A stretch of 54,471 bases of DNA, from assembly GCF_007993865.1 (NCBI RefSeq), contig NZ_VIUH01000029.1, positions 1-54,471 of the forward strand, written 5' to 3'. The notes under the pieces are model-generated. The model had not been told where the DNA came from. It worked only from the letters and a program-made list of their open reading frames with translations, and did no database searches. Source of the DNA: Pseudomonas sp. SJZ079. GTDB taxonomy: Bacteria > Pseudomonadota > Gammaproteobacteria > Pseudomonadales > Pseudomonadaceae. Shown one piece after another: positions 35,952 through 44,459 of this stretch; positions within the stretch are counted from its first letter, which is position 1; every line of letters begins with the position of its first letter. A program made the position numbers and the translations under genes.

Positions 35952-36572
35952 TCAAGTGAGCGGCGTCATCACGCCGCGGCGGTATGCCGGCCTATCGCGA
36001 AGTCGCTGGTACCAGGCGGCCAGATGCGGGAGCTCGGGACGCACGATCGGCATTTCGAACCAGGCGTAGGCAATACACCCCAGCGGGATATCGCCCATGG
36101 CGAACGCCTCACCGGAAAGATAGGGGCGGCTGGCCAGCACCTTCTCGGGTATCGCCAACAGCTCGACGCAGCGCTCGAGGGCACCGGCCATCAGCCTGTG
36201 GTCGCGTTGTTCGGGCGGGGTGCGCACAGTGCCGACGAACACATCGCTGAAAGGATCGATCAGGCAAGAGGAGACCCAGTCCATCCATTGCTCGCTTGCA
36301 GCGCGCTGCACAGCAGACTCCGGGTAGAGACTGCCAGGCGCATAGCGGGCCGCCAGGTAACGCACGATGGCATTGGACTCCCAGAGCACCAAGTCGTCGT
36401 CCTCGATCATCGGGATCAGGCCATTGGGGTTCTTCGCCCGATACTGCGCATCATGCACTAGACCGAAGGCACCGCCGGCGTTGATCGACTGATAGGCCAC
36501 ACCGGCTTCTTCGGCGCACCACAGCACCTTGCGTACGTTGGTTGAATTCTGCCGTCCCCAAATTTTCAACAT
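35952..36572 (-). CDS. Glutathione S-transferase family protein
   Basis: 206-residue GST with N-terminal MLKIWGRQNSTNVRKVLWCAEEAG, NPNGLIPMIEDDDLVLWESNAIVRYLA (glutathione site) and C-terminal helical domain (AMGDIPLGCIAYAWFEMP). Ser/Asn at the N-terminal active position suggests the theta/beta-related bacterial group. ATG at 36572 with GAGGAGC about ten bases upstream is preferred over the longer frame. It is distinct from the GST genes at 23.4 and 42.3 kb. Confidence 0.9.
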   Translation of the reverse strand: MLKIWGRQNSTNVRKVLWCAEEAGVAYQSINAGGAFGLVHDAQYRAKNPNGLIPMIEDDDLVLWESNAIVRYLAARYAPGSLYPESAVQRAASEQWMDWVSSCLIDPFSDVFVGTVRTPPEQRDHRLMAGALERCVELLAIPEKVLASRPYLSGEAFAMGDIPLGCIAYAWFEMPIVRPELPHLAAWYQRLRDRPAYRRGVMTPLT

Positions 36573-36928
36573 GCGTTCTCGCTCCTCAGTCAATCGTTTG
36601 CCAGCGTGCGTGCAGAGTTCAGCACAGGCCGCAAAGCTAGGCACCCTACCACTGTGAATTCAAGAAGAAAGACACGAATACTGATGTTAACTATCGACCG
36701 CCTGCATGCTGAGCGCTTCGCTCTGGTAGATCGCCGGCGCTAAACGGCGACGCCGCATCAAGCCAACACCCGCCGCACATCCGGTTCGCTTCAGCCTGAG
36801 CCGAGGGACGGAGTCTATGAGTCCGCCTACTGAACACTGGTTTTGCACATAGCAGGAGATTCACGGACAGGCGCTGGCCGGACGCGGGCATAGCAGACTA
36901 GGGCTGGCTCGACGGGCGAACCGCTCGC
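36573..36928. other. Intergenic stretch without recognised gene
   Basis: 356 bases between a GST gene and the transglutaminase-like gene. A 66-codon minus-strand frame (36691-36891) has no ribosome-binding site and an arginine-rich, random-looking composition. I see no terminator or structured RNA that I can support. Confidence 0.35.
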
Positions 36929-37600
36929 TTAGCTCGATGCGCCGCCAGCGGCCGCCTCGGCGTGCAGATCGCCACCGGCGAATGCCGAGCCGGCCTCGAA
37001 CAGGTGCGGGTAACATCGCTGCAGATGGGCAAAGAAGAATCGCTCCGGCAGGTCGGCAAACTGGCCATGATCGGCGAGGTATTCCATATAGCGCTCACCC
37101 TGCTGGTTGAACGCATGGAACACGCTGTCGTTATGGCCATCGAACTCCAGTGGCGCCACCTTGAATACTTGGCACAAGGCCCGATTGAACGCCGGAGTGG
37201 CCTTGACCCAGCGCCCATCCAGGTAAAATTCGGTATAGCCGTGCATGGCGAATACCTCACTGCGTAACAGCTCCAACAGGCGTGGTGTGGCCAGGTGGTT
37301 GCGCACATCGGCCAGGCCGATCCGCGCGGGAATCCCGCAATGTCGTGCGCAGGCCGCCAGCAGCGTGGCTTTGGGTACGCAGTAGCTTTCGCCGTGCAGT
37401 AGCGCGTGGCTGCCTTTCAAGGTTTGCGGATCGCGACTGAATACATAAGGGTTGTAGCGGATGCCATCGCGCACCGCGTAATACAGTCGGACGGCCTGCT
37501 CGCGAGGGTCGCGTGACGGACCACGCGCTTGCTCGGCGAACTCAAGCAGTGCAGGGTGGTCACTATCGATGAAGCGACCGGGTTCCAGGTATTCGCGCAT
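36929..37600 (-). CDS. Transglutaminase-like domain protein
   Basis: 223-residue cytosolic protein with the transglutaminase/cysteine-protease core: Cys in LLHGESYCVPKATLLAACARHCGIPARIG, His in MHGYTEFYLDGRWVKATPAFN and the following acidic/Asn position. Members of this family act on unknown peptide or amide substrates. ATG at 37600. It is divergent from fadE. Confidence 0.85.
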   Translation of the reverse strand: MREYLEPGRFIDSDHPALLEFAEQARGPSRDPREQAVRLYYAVRDGIRYNPYVFSRDPQTLKGSHALLHGESYCVPKATLLAACARHCGIPARIGLADVRNHLATPRLLELLRSEVFAMHGYTEFYLDGRWVKATPAFNRALCQVFKVAPLEFDGHNDSVFHAFNQQGERYMEYLADHGQFADLPERFFFAHLQRCYPHLFEAGSAFAGGDLHAEAAAGGASS

Positions 37601-37754
37601 CAGCAGTGCTCCGTGGCTAGACTGTCAGTCTAGCCACGACAATTGCGCCTATGTCACGACGATCCGGCCAAGTTAACCGCCCTTGTCGCCATCTTATTGT
37701 CGGCTACGCTCACGACGGTCGCGCCCACCGCGCCGTCATCATGGAGGATTCTGC

Positions 37755-40202
37755 ATGCTCGCTGTCTGGTTGATCGTACTGGTGCTCGGCACGACCTATC
37801 TGGCTCACCGCCGCACCGCGCCGCTTACCGCCCTGGCCATGGTGGCGGGTTACCTGTTCGTCATGGGCCTGTTCAGTCATACGCCGGGCTGGTTATTGGT
37901 CGTGTTCTGGCTGCTGTGGCTGGGCGTGGCATTGCCCCTGGCGCTGCCAGAGCAGCGTCGCAAACTGTTCAGTGCACCGCTGTTCGACTGGTTCCAGCGC
38001 GTGCTGCCGCCGATGTCCGACACCGAACGCGATGCCATCGAAGCCGGCACCGTATGGTGGGACGGCGAATTATTCAGCGGCCGACCGAACTGGGACAAAC
38101 TGCTCGCCTACCCCAAGGCCAAGCTCAGCGAAGAGGAACAAGCCTTTCTCGACGGCCCGACCGAAGAGCTCTGCGCCATGGTCAGTGACTGGGAGATCGG
38201 CCAGCAGATGGACTTGCCAGCCAAAGCCTGGGAACACATCAAGCAGCACGGTTTCTTCGCCCTGATCATTCCCAAGGAATACGGCGGCAAGGGTTTTTCC
38301 GCCTACGCCCACTCCCAGGTGGCGATGAAGCTGGCCACCCGCAGCGGCGACCTGGCCTCCACCGTGATGGTCCCCAACTCCCTCGGCCCCGCTGAACTGC
38401 TGCTGCACTACGGCACCGACGAACAGCGCCAACATTACCTGCCACGCCTGGCATCTGGGGAAGACATCCCCTGCTTCGCCCTCACGGGGCCGCTGGCCGG
38501 CTCCGATGCCGGCGCCATGCCGGACACCGGCATCGTCTGCAAGGGTCAATGGCAGGGCCAGGAAGTACTCGGCCTGCGCCTGACCTGGGAGAAGCGCTAC
38601 ATCACCCTCGGCCCAGTCGCCACCCTGCTCGGCCTGGCCTTCAAGGCCTATGACCCCGACCACCTGCTCGGCGAGGAGGAAGACCTCGGCATCAGCCTGG
38701 CCCTGGTGCCCACCGACACCCCCGGGGTGGAAATCGGTCGTCGTCATCTGCCGCTCGGCGCCGCCTTCATGAATGGCCCGAACGCCGGCAAGGACGTGTT
38801 CATTCCCCTGGATTTCCTGATCGGCGGCCAGGACATGCTCGGCAAGGGCTGGATGATGCTGATGAACTGCCTGTCGGTCGGCCGCTCGATCTCGCTGCCC
38901 GCAGTCGGCACCGGTGCGGCCAAATTCACCAGCCTGGTCACCGGCCAGTACAGCCAGGTGCGCGAACAATTCAACGTGCCGCTGGCGGCCTTCGAAGGCA
39001 TCCAGGAAGCGCTCGCGCGCATCGGCGGCAACGCCTGGCTGATGGACAGCGCGCGCATTCTCACCGCCAACGCGGTGGACCTCGGCGAAAAACCCTCGGT
39101 TCTCTCGGCAGTCCTCAAGTATCACCTGACCGAGCGCGGCCGCGAGTGCATCCAACATGCCATGGACGTGCATGGCGGCAAGGGCATCATCATGGGCCCG
39201 AATAACTACCTGGGCCGCTCCTGGCAAGGCGCGCCGATCTTCATCACCGTGGAAGGGGCGAATATCCTCTCGCGCAACCTGATGATCTTCGGCCAGGGTG
39301 CTATTCGCTGCCATCCCTATGTACTCAAGGAAATGGCCCTGGCCGGCCGCGAAGATCACGACCAGGCGCTGCTCGAGTTCGACCAGCTGCTGCTGCAACA
39401 CATCGGCTTTACCGTGAGCAACGCCGCCAGCAGCTTGATCCTCAGCCTGAGCCTCGGCCGCTTCGGTCAGGCCCCGGGTGACAACCTCAGTCAGCCGTAT
39501 TTCCGCGCACTGAATCGCCTGGCCGCAGCCTTTGCCATGCTCGCCGACTTCAGCATGATGCTGCTGGGTGGCGACCTGAAGCGCCGTGAACGCTTGTCGG
39601 CGCGACTCGGCGATGCTCTCAGCCACCTTTACCTGGCCTCGGCGGCGCTCAAGCGCTACCACGACCTGGACTATCCGGAGCATTCGCGGCCACTGCTGCG
39701 CTGGGCCCTGGAAGAGAGTCTGGCGCTGGCCGAAAAGGCACTGGACGAGCTGCTCAACAACTTCCCTAATCGCCTGATGGGCGGCGCCCTGCGCGTACTG
39801 GTATTCCCCCTCGGTCGCCGACACAGAGGCCCGAGCGATGAGCTGGATGCACAGGTTGCGGAAATTATCGGGCGCAACAGCGGCGATCCGGCCCTGGAAG
39901 AAATACTCGCCGGCTGCTACCGCCCACAGGCGGAAAAAGACCCAGTGGGCGCCTTGCAACAGGCGATGAACCTGCTGGAAAGCACCCAGCCCATTCGGAA
40001 AAAACTGCAGCAGGCACTCAAAGACAATCAGGTTCAGGCGTCACCCGGACAAAGCCCGCTCGACGCAGCGGTCAGCGCCGGTGCTTTGACCGCAGAGGAA
40101 GCACAGAGCCTGCAACAGGCCGAAGTGGCCCGCCGCGCAGTGATCGACGTCGACGACTTTGCCAAGGACGAGTTGAAACTCAGCCGCGGCAAAGTCCGCT
40201 AG
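37755..40202 (+). CDS. fadE: Acyl-CoA dehydrogenase FadE
   Basis: First step of fatty-acid beta-oxidation: FAD-dependent oxidation of acyl-CoA to trans-2-enoyl-CoA. The 815-residue length equals that of E. coli FadE. The N-terminus carries two hydrophobic segments (about 1-16 and 24-62), consistent with membrane association, followed by the acyl-CoA dehydrogenase core (IIPKEYGGKGFSAYAHSQVAMKLATRSG, FALTGPLAGSDAGAMPDTG, MDVHGGKGIIMGP, FITVEGANILSRNLMIFGQG) and the C-terminal FadE-specific region. ATG at 37755 has GGAGG eight bases upstream. Confidence 0.95.
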   Translation: MLAVWLIVLVLGTTYLAHRRTAPLTALAMVAGYLFVMGLFSHTPGWLLVVFWLLWLGVALPLALPEQRRKLFSAPLFDWFQRVLPPMSDTERDAIEAGTVWWDGELFSGRPNWDKLLAYPKAKLSEEEQAFLDGPTEELCAMVSDWEIGQQMDLPAKAWEHIKQHGFFALIIPKEYGGKGFSAYAHSQVAMKLATRSGDLASTVMVPNSLGPAELLLHYGTDEQRQHYLPRLASGEDIPCFALTGPLAGSDAGAMPDTGIVCKGQWQGQEVLGLRLTWEKRYITLGPVATLLGLAFKAYDPDHLLGEEEDLGISLALVPTDTPGVEIGRRHLPLGAAFMNGPNAGKDVFIPLDFLIGGQDMLGKGWMMLMNCLSVGRSISLPAVGTGAAKFTSLVTGQYSQVREQFNVPLAAFEGIQEALARIGGNAWLMDSARILTANAVDLGEKPSVLSAVLKYHLTERGRECIQHAMDVHGGKGIIMGPNNYLGRSWQGAPIFITVEGANILSRNLMIFGQGAIRCHPYVLKEMALAGREDHDQALLEFDQLLLQHIGFTVSNAASSLILSLSLGRFGQAPGDNLSQPYFRALNRLAAAFAMLADFSMMLLGGDLKRRERLSARLGDALSHLYLASAALKRYHDLDYPEHSRPLLRWALEESLALAEKALDELLNNFPNRLMGGALRVLVFPLGRRHRGPSDELDAQVAEIIGRNSGDPALEEILAGCYRPQAEKDPVGALQQAMNLLESTQPIRKKLQQALKDNQVQASPGQSPLDAAVSAGALTAEEAQSLQQAEVARRAVIDVDDFAKDELKLSRGKVR

Positions 40203-40268
40203 CAGGACAGAGGGCGCGCAGAGCCTTATACTCTCGCGCCCGTTTTACTTAGATTGAGAGCTTTTGCC

Positions 40269-40679
40269 ATGGCCAGCGCCCACCTCGACCACCACCTCGC
40301 CCTGCTCGCTCACCTGCGCGGCATTCTGGTTGCCCTGGGGGAAGCCGAGCAGATACTCGACAGCAGCCACTCACTGTTTCTCGAGCGTTTCGATGAACTG
40401 GTCGAGGAGTTGCCTCGCGACCCAGAAGCCAGCCTGTACCTGGGCCAAGAGCTGATCAGCCAGATTTTCCACCGCTACCCGCAGATTGCTCACTTGGTCC
40501 CGCGCGACCTGCTGTGGTTCTTCGGTGGCGACTGCCTGCACTTCATGCCAGATGAAGAGATCGAGCTGTTCCAGCGCCTGGAAGAACGCCGTTTCGAAGC
40601 GCAGCAGAACGACGAACCCTTCGACTGGAACCAGGAAAAACAGCTACTGGCGCTGCCGCCGGAAAGCAGCAAGCATTAA
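40269..40679 (+). CDS. Conserved hypothetical protein downstream of fadE
   Basis: 136-residue acidic, helical protein (LDHHLALLAHLRGILVALGEAEQILDSS..., LVPRDLLWFFGGDCLHFMPDEEIELFQRLEERRFEAQ). No recognised domain or membrane segment. ATG at 40269 with GAGAG upstream; the TTG at 40254 is less likely. It lies 66 bp after fadE on the same strand and is followed by a terminator, so it probably belongs to the fadE transcript. Confidence 0.8.
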   Translation: MASAHLDHHLALLAHLRGILVALGEAEQILDSSHSLFLERFDELVEELPRDPEASLYLGQELISQIFHRYPQIAHLVPRDLLWFFGGDCLHFMPDEEIELFQRLEERRFEAQQNDEPFDWNQEKQLLALPPESSKH

Positions 40680-40712
40680 GCACCTGTCGCTCACTGCGCT
40701 ACCCTCATAAAC

Positions 40713-40741
40713 GCCCGCAAAGCATCACCGGCGGGCCTTTT
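40713..40741 (+). terminator. Intrinsic terminator of the fadE unit
   Basis: GCCCGC (40713-40718) pairs with GCGGGC (40731-40736), followed by CTTTT, about 35 bases after the stop of the hypothetical gene. Confidence 0.7.
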
Positions 40742-40762
40742 GGGCAGAAAAGCACCAGACAC

Positions 40763-40791
40763 AAAAAAGCCGCTCAGTGAGCGGCTTTTTT
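40763..40791. terminator. Terminator of the tRNA operon
   Basis: Perfect 14-bp stem AAAAAAGCCGCTCA/TGAGCGGCTTTTTT with a 1-base centre. On the minus strand it lies 8 bases beyond the 3' end of the last tRNA-Gly and ends in a T6 tract; it would also work on the plus strand. Confidence 0.85.
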
Positions 40792-40798
40792 GTTTATT

Positions 40799-40874
<76 letters not shown>

Positions 40875-40902
40875 ATTTACAACATGTTGCTTACAACAAT
40901 AA

Positions 40903-40978
40903 TGGCGTCCCCTAGGGGACTCGAACCCCTGTTACCGCCGTGAAAGGGCGGTGTCCTAGGCCACTAGACGAAGGGGAC
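40903..40978 (-). tRNA. tRNA-Glu (TTC), copy 1
   Basis: 76 nt on the minus strand, starting GTCCCCTTCGTCTAG, anticodon loop CTTTCAC (anticodon TTC), T-loop GTTCGAGTC and encoded CCA. Appears identical to copy 2. Confidence 0.97.
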
Positions 40979-41050
40979 CTGGAACTTTTTTGTCGAAGCG
41001 CAGCCAGCGCATTCGATCTAAACACCGCTCAGCGAGCGATGTCTGAAACT

Positions 41051-41126
<76 letters not shown>

Positions 41127-41152
41127 AATTACAGCCCACCCCGATTAAGAAG

Positions 41153-41228
41153 TGGCGTCCCCTAGGGGACTCGAACCCCTGTTACCGCCGTGAAAGGGCG
41201 GTGTCCTAGGCCACTAGACGAAGGGGAC
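41153..41228 (-). tRNA. tRNA-Glu (TTC), copy 2
   Basis: Same 76-nt sequence as 40903-40978, with anticodon TTC and encoded CCA. First tRNA transcribed in the array, about 70 bases from the predicted start site. Confidence 0.97.
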
Positions 41229-41303
41229 GCAGCCCGGAACTTATTACAGACTTTCCGGCTTCTAGCGCGCAGCCATCAGGCATTGCGTTATGAAGTGGCG
41301 CGC

Positions 41304-41332
41304 ATTCTATGGAGCCTTTTGGGGATCGTCAA
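41304..41332 (-). promoter_or_regulatory. Sigma70 promoter of the tRNA array, GC discriminator
   Basis: On the minus strand, -35 TTGACG (41327-41332) and -10 TAGAAT (41304-41309) are separated by exactly 17 bp and followed by GCGCGCC. A GC-rich discriminator is typical of stringently controlled stable-RNA promoters. Confidence 0.8.
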
Positions 41333-41445
41333 CCTCTCTATAATTTTTTTTTAAAATCAACGACTTCAATCCTTTACGTGACGCTGCACTATGAGCCTCG
41401 CGGCTAAGGCACTACACTCGGTCGAAAATTCGAGAGGCTGAAACG

Positions 41446-42216
41446 ATGTCCCCACTCGTGATTACCCTGCTGATTGTCGGCGGCATTGTCATTCTGATTA
41501 CGATCGCCTACATCAATCACATGGTCGAGAACAATAAGCTGGAAAAGTCTCGCCTCAAGGCCGAGCTGAATGATCGCATCCGCCGCTGCGCCACGCTTTC
41601 CGAAGCCTTGCCCGGGCAGCTGATGACGCCGCCACTGAAACTCCTGCTGAGCCGCCTGCAACTGGACTTCAGCGAGCGCTTGCAACAGGTCGATAAAGGC
41701 GATCGCGACAATAAGGCACGCCTCACCGAACTCCAGCAGCTGATCGCCCAGGGCGAGTCGATCCCCGTACGCAACCCGCCTCAGCCCATCGCCACCGAAG
41801 CCAAGGCCAAAGAGGTGCGCTTCCAGCTGGAAAACCTGCACGGACAGATCACCCGCTCGGCTCAGGATGGCATCCTGCCAGCCAACGAAGCGAAATCCTG
41901 GATCAACGAGATACGCCACCTATTGGCACAGTTGCATATCGAATTCTTCAGCTCGCTCGGCCAGCAGGCGCTGCAACAGAATCAACCGGGTCAGGCTCGC
42001 CTGGCCTTCGAGCGAGGCGTGCAGTACCTGCGCAAGCAATCCGACCCGGCACGCTACCAAGCTCCGCTGCAGACGTTCGAACAGCAACTGGCCCGTGCCA
42101 ACGCCCTGGTTCTGGAAACCTCCAAGCCCAACCCGGAACAGGAAAGCGAGCTGAATGAAGGCCTGAAATCCCTTGAGGGCGACGAGGACTGGAAGAAAAA
42201 CAATATCTATGACTGA
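41446..42216 (+). CDS. Conserved hypothetical membrane-anchored helical protein
   Basis: 256-residue protein with an N-terminal transmembrane helix (about residues 4-22), then long charged helices with coiled-coil character (NKLEKSRLKAELNDRIRRCATLSEALPGQ, and FSERLQQVDKGDRDNKARLTELQQL), and a possible TPR-like hairpin (FFSSLGQQALQQNQPGQARLAFERGVQYLRKQ). No defined function. ATG at 41446, directly after the divergent tRNA promoter region. The GST gene follows after 55 bp, so the two may share a transcript. Confidence 0.8.
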   Translation: MSPLVITLLIVGGIVILITIAYINHMVENNKLEKSRLKAELNDRIRRCATLSEALPGQLMTPPLKLLLSRLQLDFSERLQQVDKGDRDNKARLTELQQLIAQGESIPVRNPPQPIATEAKAKEVRFQLENLHGQITRSAQDGILPANEAKSWINEIRHLLAQLHIEFFSSLGQQALQQNQPGQARLAFERGVQYLRKQSDPARYQAPLQTFEQQLARANALVLETSKPNPEQESELNEGLKSLEGDEDWKKNNIYD

Positions 42217-42271
42217 GACCCAAGCGCTTTCGCCGCCTGCAGCACAGCCCTCAACCAGATAAGGATATTCG

Positions 42272-42937
42272 ATGAGCCTGACAGTTTATGGCGCCCCGCT
42301 TTCGCCTTTCGTGCGCAAGTTGCGCCTGTGCTTGGCGGAGAAAGGCCTGGACTACCAACTGGAAATCGTTCTGCCCTTTGGTCAGCCTGCCTGGTACCGC
42401 GAACTCAACCCGCTGGGCCGCATCCCCGCCTTCAAGGATGGCGATTTCGACCTGGCCGACTCCAGCGTGATCTGCCAATACCTGGAAGACAAACACCCCG
42501 AGCGCCTCAGCCTGCTGGGGCAAACCGCCGAACAGCGGGCCCGGGTACGCTGGCTGGAAAAGTATGCCGACTATGAGCTGGCGCCCCTGAGCACCTTCAC
42601 AGTATTCCGCAACCGCGCGCTCAAACCGAGCATGGGCCGTCCCTGCGATGAAGCCGCAGTGCAGACGGCCCTGATGAGCGAAAAACTGCCGCCGCACTTC
42701 GACTACCTGGAACAGTGCCTGGGTGACGCCGACTACTTCGTCGGCGACAGCTTGAGCCTCGCGGACCTGGCGTTCGCCTGCCAGATGGTCAATATGGAGC
42801 ACGGCGACGAGCAGCTGGATGCGCAGCGCTGGCCAAACCTGGCGGCCCTGTACGCACGCATCAAGGCCCGCCCCTCGATGCAGGCGATACTGCCGGACGA
42901 ACAGAAAATACTCGCCAAGATGAGCGCTTCGGCCTAA
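42272..42937 (+). CDS. Glutathione S-transferase family protein
   Basis: 221-residue GST with N-terminal MSLTVYGAPLSPFVRKLRLCLAEKGLDYQLE, NPLGRIPAFKDGDFDLADSSVICQYLE and the C-terminal VGDSLSLADLAFACQMVNM motif. The SPFVRK active-site region (Ser) resembles bacterial zeta/theta-like GSTs. ATG at 42272 with AAGGATA upstream. It is followed by a perfect inverted repeat acting as terminator. Confidence 0.91.
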   Translation: MSLTVYGAPLSPFVRKLRLCLAEKGLDYQLEIVLPFGQPAWYRELNPLGRIPAFKDGDFDLADSSVICQYLEDKHPERLSLLGQTAEQRARVRWLEKYADYELAPLSTFTVFRNRALKPSMGRPCDEAAVQTALMSEKLPPHFDYLEQCLGDADYFVGDSLSLADLAFACQMVNMEHGDEQLDAQRWPNLAALYARIKARPSMQAILPDEQKILAKMSASA

Positions 42938-42948
42938 CCAGGAACAGT

Positions 42949-42976
42949 GAGAAGCCCCGGCACACCGGGGCTTCTC
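42949..42976. terminator. Inverted repeat between convergent genes
   Basis: Perfect 12-bp arms GAGAAGCCCCGG/CCGGGGCTTCTC with a CACA loop. Located between the GST stop (42937) and msrC stop (42989); likely a bidirectional terminator although T-runs are absent. Confidence 0.65.
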
Positions 42977-42988
42977 ATGCAACTCGGC

Positions 42989-43471
42989 TCAGCAGTCGCT
43001 TAGCCGCAAAAACACCTCGACCAGGCACTCTATCCCGGCCTGATCCACCTCAGTGAAACGCGCCAATCGTGGGCTGTCCAAATCCAGCACGCCGATCAGT
43101 TGCCCAGCCTTCAGCAGGGGAATGACCAATTCGCTATTGGATGCGCTGTCACAGGCGATATGCCCGCTAAACGCGTGCACGTCATCTACTCGTTGAGTTC
43201 GCCGAGTGGCCGCCGCTACGCCGCAGACACCACGACCGAAGGGAATCCGCACACAGGCCACCTTGCCCTGAAACGGGCCCAGCACCAGCTCATCGCCGCG
43301 CTGCAGATAGAAACCCGCCCAATTAAGCTCAGCCAGTTCCTGAAACACAAAGGCAGAAAATTGCGCCGCATTGGCAATGAAGTCACGCTCCCCGGATAGC
43401 AAGGACTCCAACTGCGCAGCCAATAACGCATAGCCCTCCAGGCCGGCGGCAATCTGCTTGAAATCATTCAT
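42989..43471 (-). CDS. msrC: Free methionine-(R)-sulfoxide reductase (GAF type)
   Basis: Reduces free L-methionine-(R)-sulfoxide. 160-residue GAF-domain protein with all three family cysteines: Cys73 and Cys83 in KVACVRIPFGRGVCGVAA and Cys107 in HIACDSASNSE, in the same spacing as E. coli YebR/MsrC, plus NWAGFYL and the C-terminal GVLDLDSP. ATG at 43471 overlaps the ATPase stop (ATGA), so it is coupled to the DUF815 gene. It fits with gpx and msrB nearby as an oxidative-repair function. Confidence 0.93.
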   Translation of the reverse strand: MNDFKQIAAGLEGYALLAAQLESLLSGERDFIANAAQFSAFVFQELAELNWAGFYLQRGDELVLGPFQGKVACVRIPFGRGVCGVAAATRRTQRVDDVHAFSGHIACDSASNSELVIPLLKAGQLIGVLDLDSPRLARFTEVDQAGIECLVEVFLRLSDC

Positions 43472-44358
43472 GCTTGGTTCTCCAACAGTTGCAGCCCCAC
43501 CCACTGGCGGGCGAACTGATAGGCACAGCGACCATTACGGTTGCCGCGACCCAGCGCCCAGCGTATCGCCACCTTCTCCAGCTCTTCACTCCACTGCCAA
43601 GGCAACTGGGCTTGCGCCGCCTGCACCTCAATCCAGTGCCGCACCACGTCCAGGAAGTGTTCCTGGGTGAACGGGTAGAAGGACAGCCAGAGCCCAAAAC
43701 GGTCGGACAGCGCGATCTTGTCCTCCACCGCTTCGCTCGGGTGCAGTTCGCCGTCGATCCTCTGCCAGTGTTCGTTATCGCTGTGTTTTTCCGGTACCAG
43801 ATGCCGGCGATTAGAGGTGGCGTATAGCAAGACATTCTCCGGCGCGCGCTCCAGCGAGCCATCCAGTACGCTTTTCAGCACCCGGTAATCGCCCTCGCCT
43901 GCCTCGAAGGACAGGTCATCGCAGAACAGCACGAAATTCTGCGGCAAGCTGGCCAGCAGCTCGACGACCCGCGGCAAATCGGCCAGATGATCACGCTCGA
44001 TCTCGATCAAACGCAGCCCAGCCGCAGCATGCTCGGCCAACAACGCACGCACCAGCGAGGACTTGCCCGTGCCGCGCGCCCCCCAGAGCAAGGCATGATT
44101 CGCCGGCAGGCCTTGCACGAATTGCCGGGTATTGCGCGCCAACTGATCGCGCTGGGTGTCCACCCCGATCAAATCGCTCAGACTCAAATCGAGACTGATG
44201 TTCAACGGCTGCAAATAACCACCGCGCCCCTCGCGGTGCCAACGGGCGGCCAGGCTCTGCTGCCAGTCGATATCATTGCGTTTGGCAGGCAGTAGCGGCT
44301 CGAGGCGCGTCAGCACGCTCTCGGCACGCAGTAAAAAAGCATTTAAACGGGAGTCCAT
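43468..44358 (-). CDS. DUF815 AAA-type ATP-binding protein
   Basis: 296-residue ATPase: Walker A LLWGARGTGKSSLVRAL, Walker B VLFCDDLSFEAGEGDYR, sensor region LLYATSNRRHLVPE and the C-terminal lid; typical of the DUF815 family, whose function is unknown. ATG at 44358 with AAGGA eight bases upstream. It is translationally coupled with msrC and divergent from sagS. Confidence 0.9.
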   Translation of the reverse strand: MDSRLNAFLLRAESVLTRLEPLLPAKRNDIDWQQSLAARWHREGRGGYLQPLNISLDLSLSDLIGVDTQRDQLARNTRQFVQGLPANHALLWGARGTGKSSLVRALLAEHAAAGLRLIEIERDHLADLPRVVELLASLPQNFVLFCDDLSFEAGEGDYRVLKSVLDGSLERAPENVLLYATSNRRHLVPEKHSDNEHWQRIDGELHPSEAVEDKIALSDRFGLWLSFYPFTQEHFLDVVRHWIEVQAAQAQLPWQWSEELEKVAIRWALGRGNRNGRCAYQFARQWVGLQLLENQA

Positions 44359-44459
44359 TATCGGTTCCTTGCTATTGAGCCCTGCTACACCCAATTGCCG
44401 TCAGGCGCAGCAGATGGGCTATGCTTTGCAGGCGAACGGACACGAGATAAGCCCGCCTT

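Noticed and set aside
36691..36891. 66-codon minus-strand frame between GST and transglutaminase-like gene
   Set aside because: No ribosome-binding site, random-like composition.
38070..39959. 629-codon frame antisense to fadE
   Set aside because: Same pattern of antisense shadow in GC-rich DNA.
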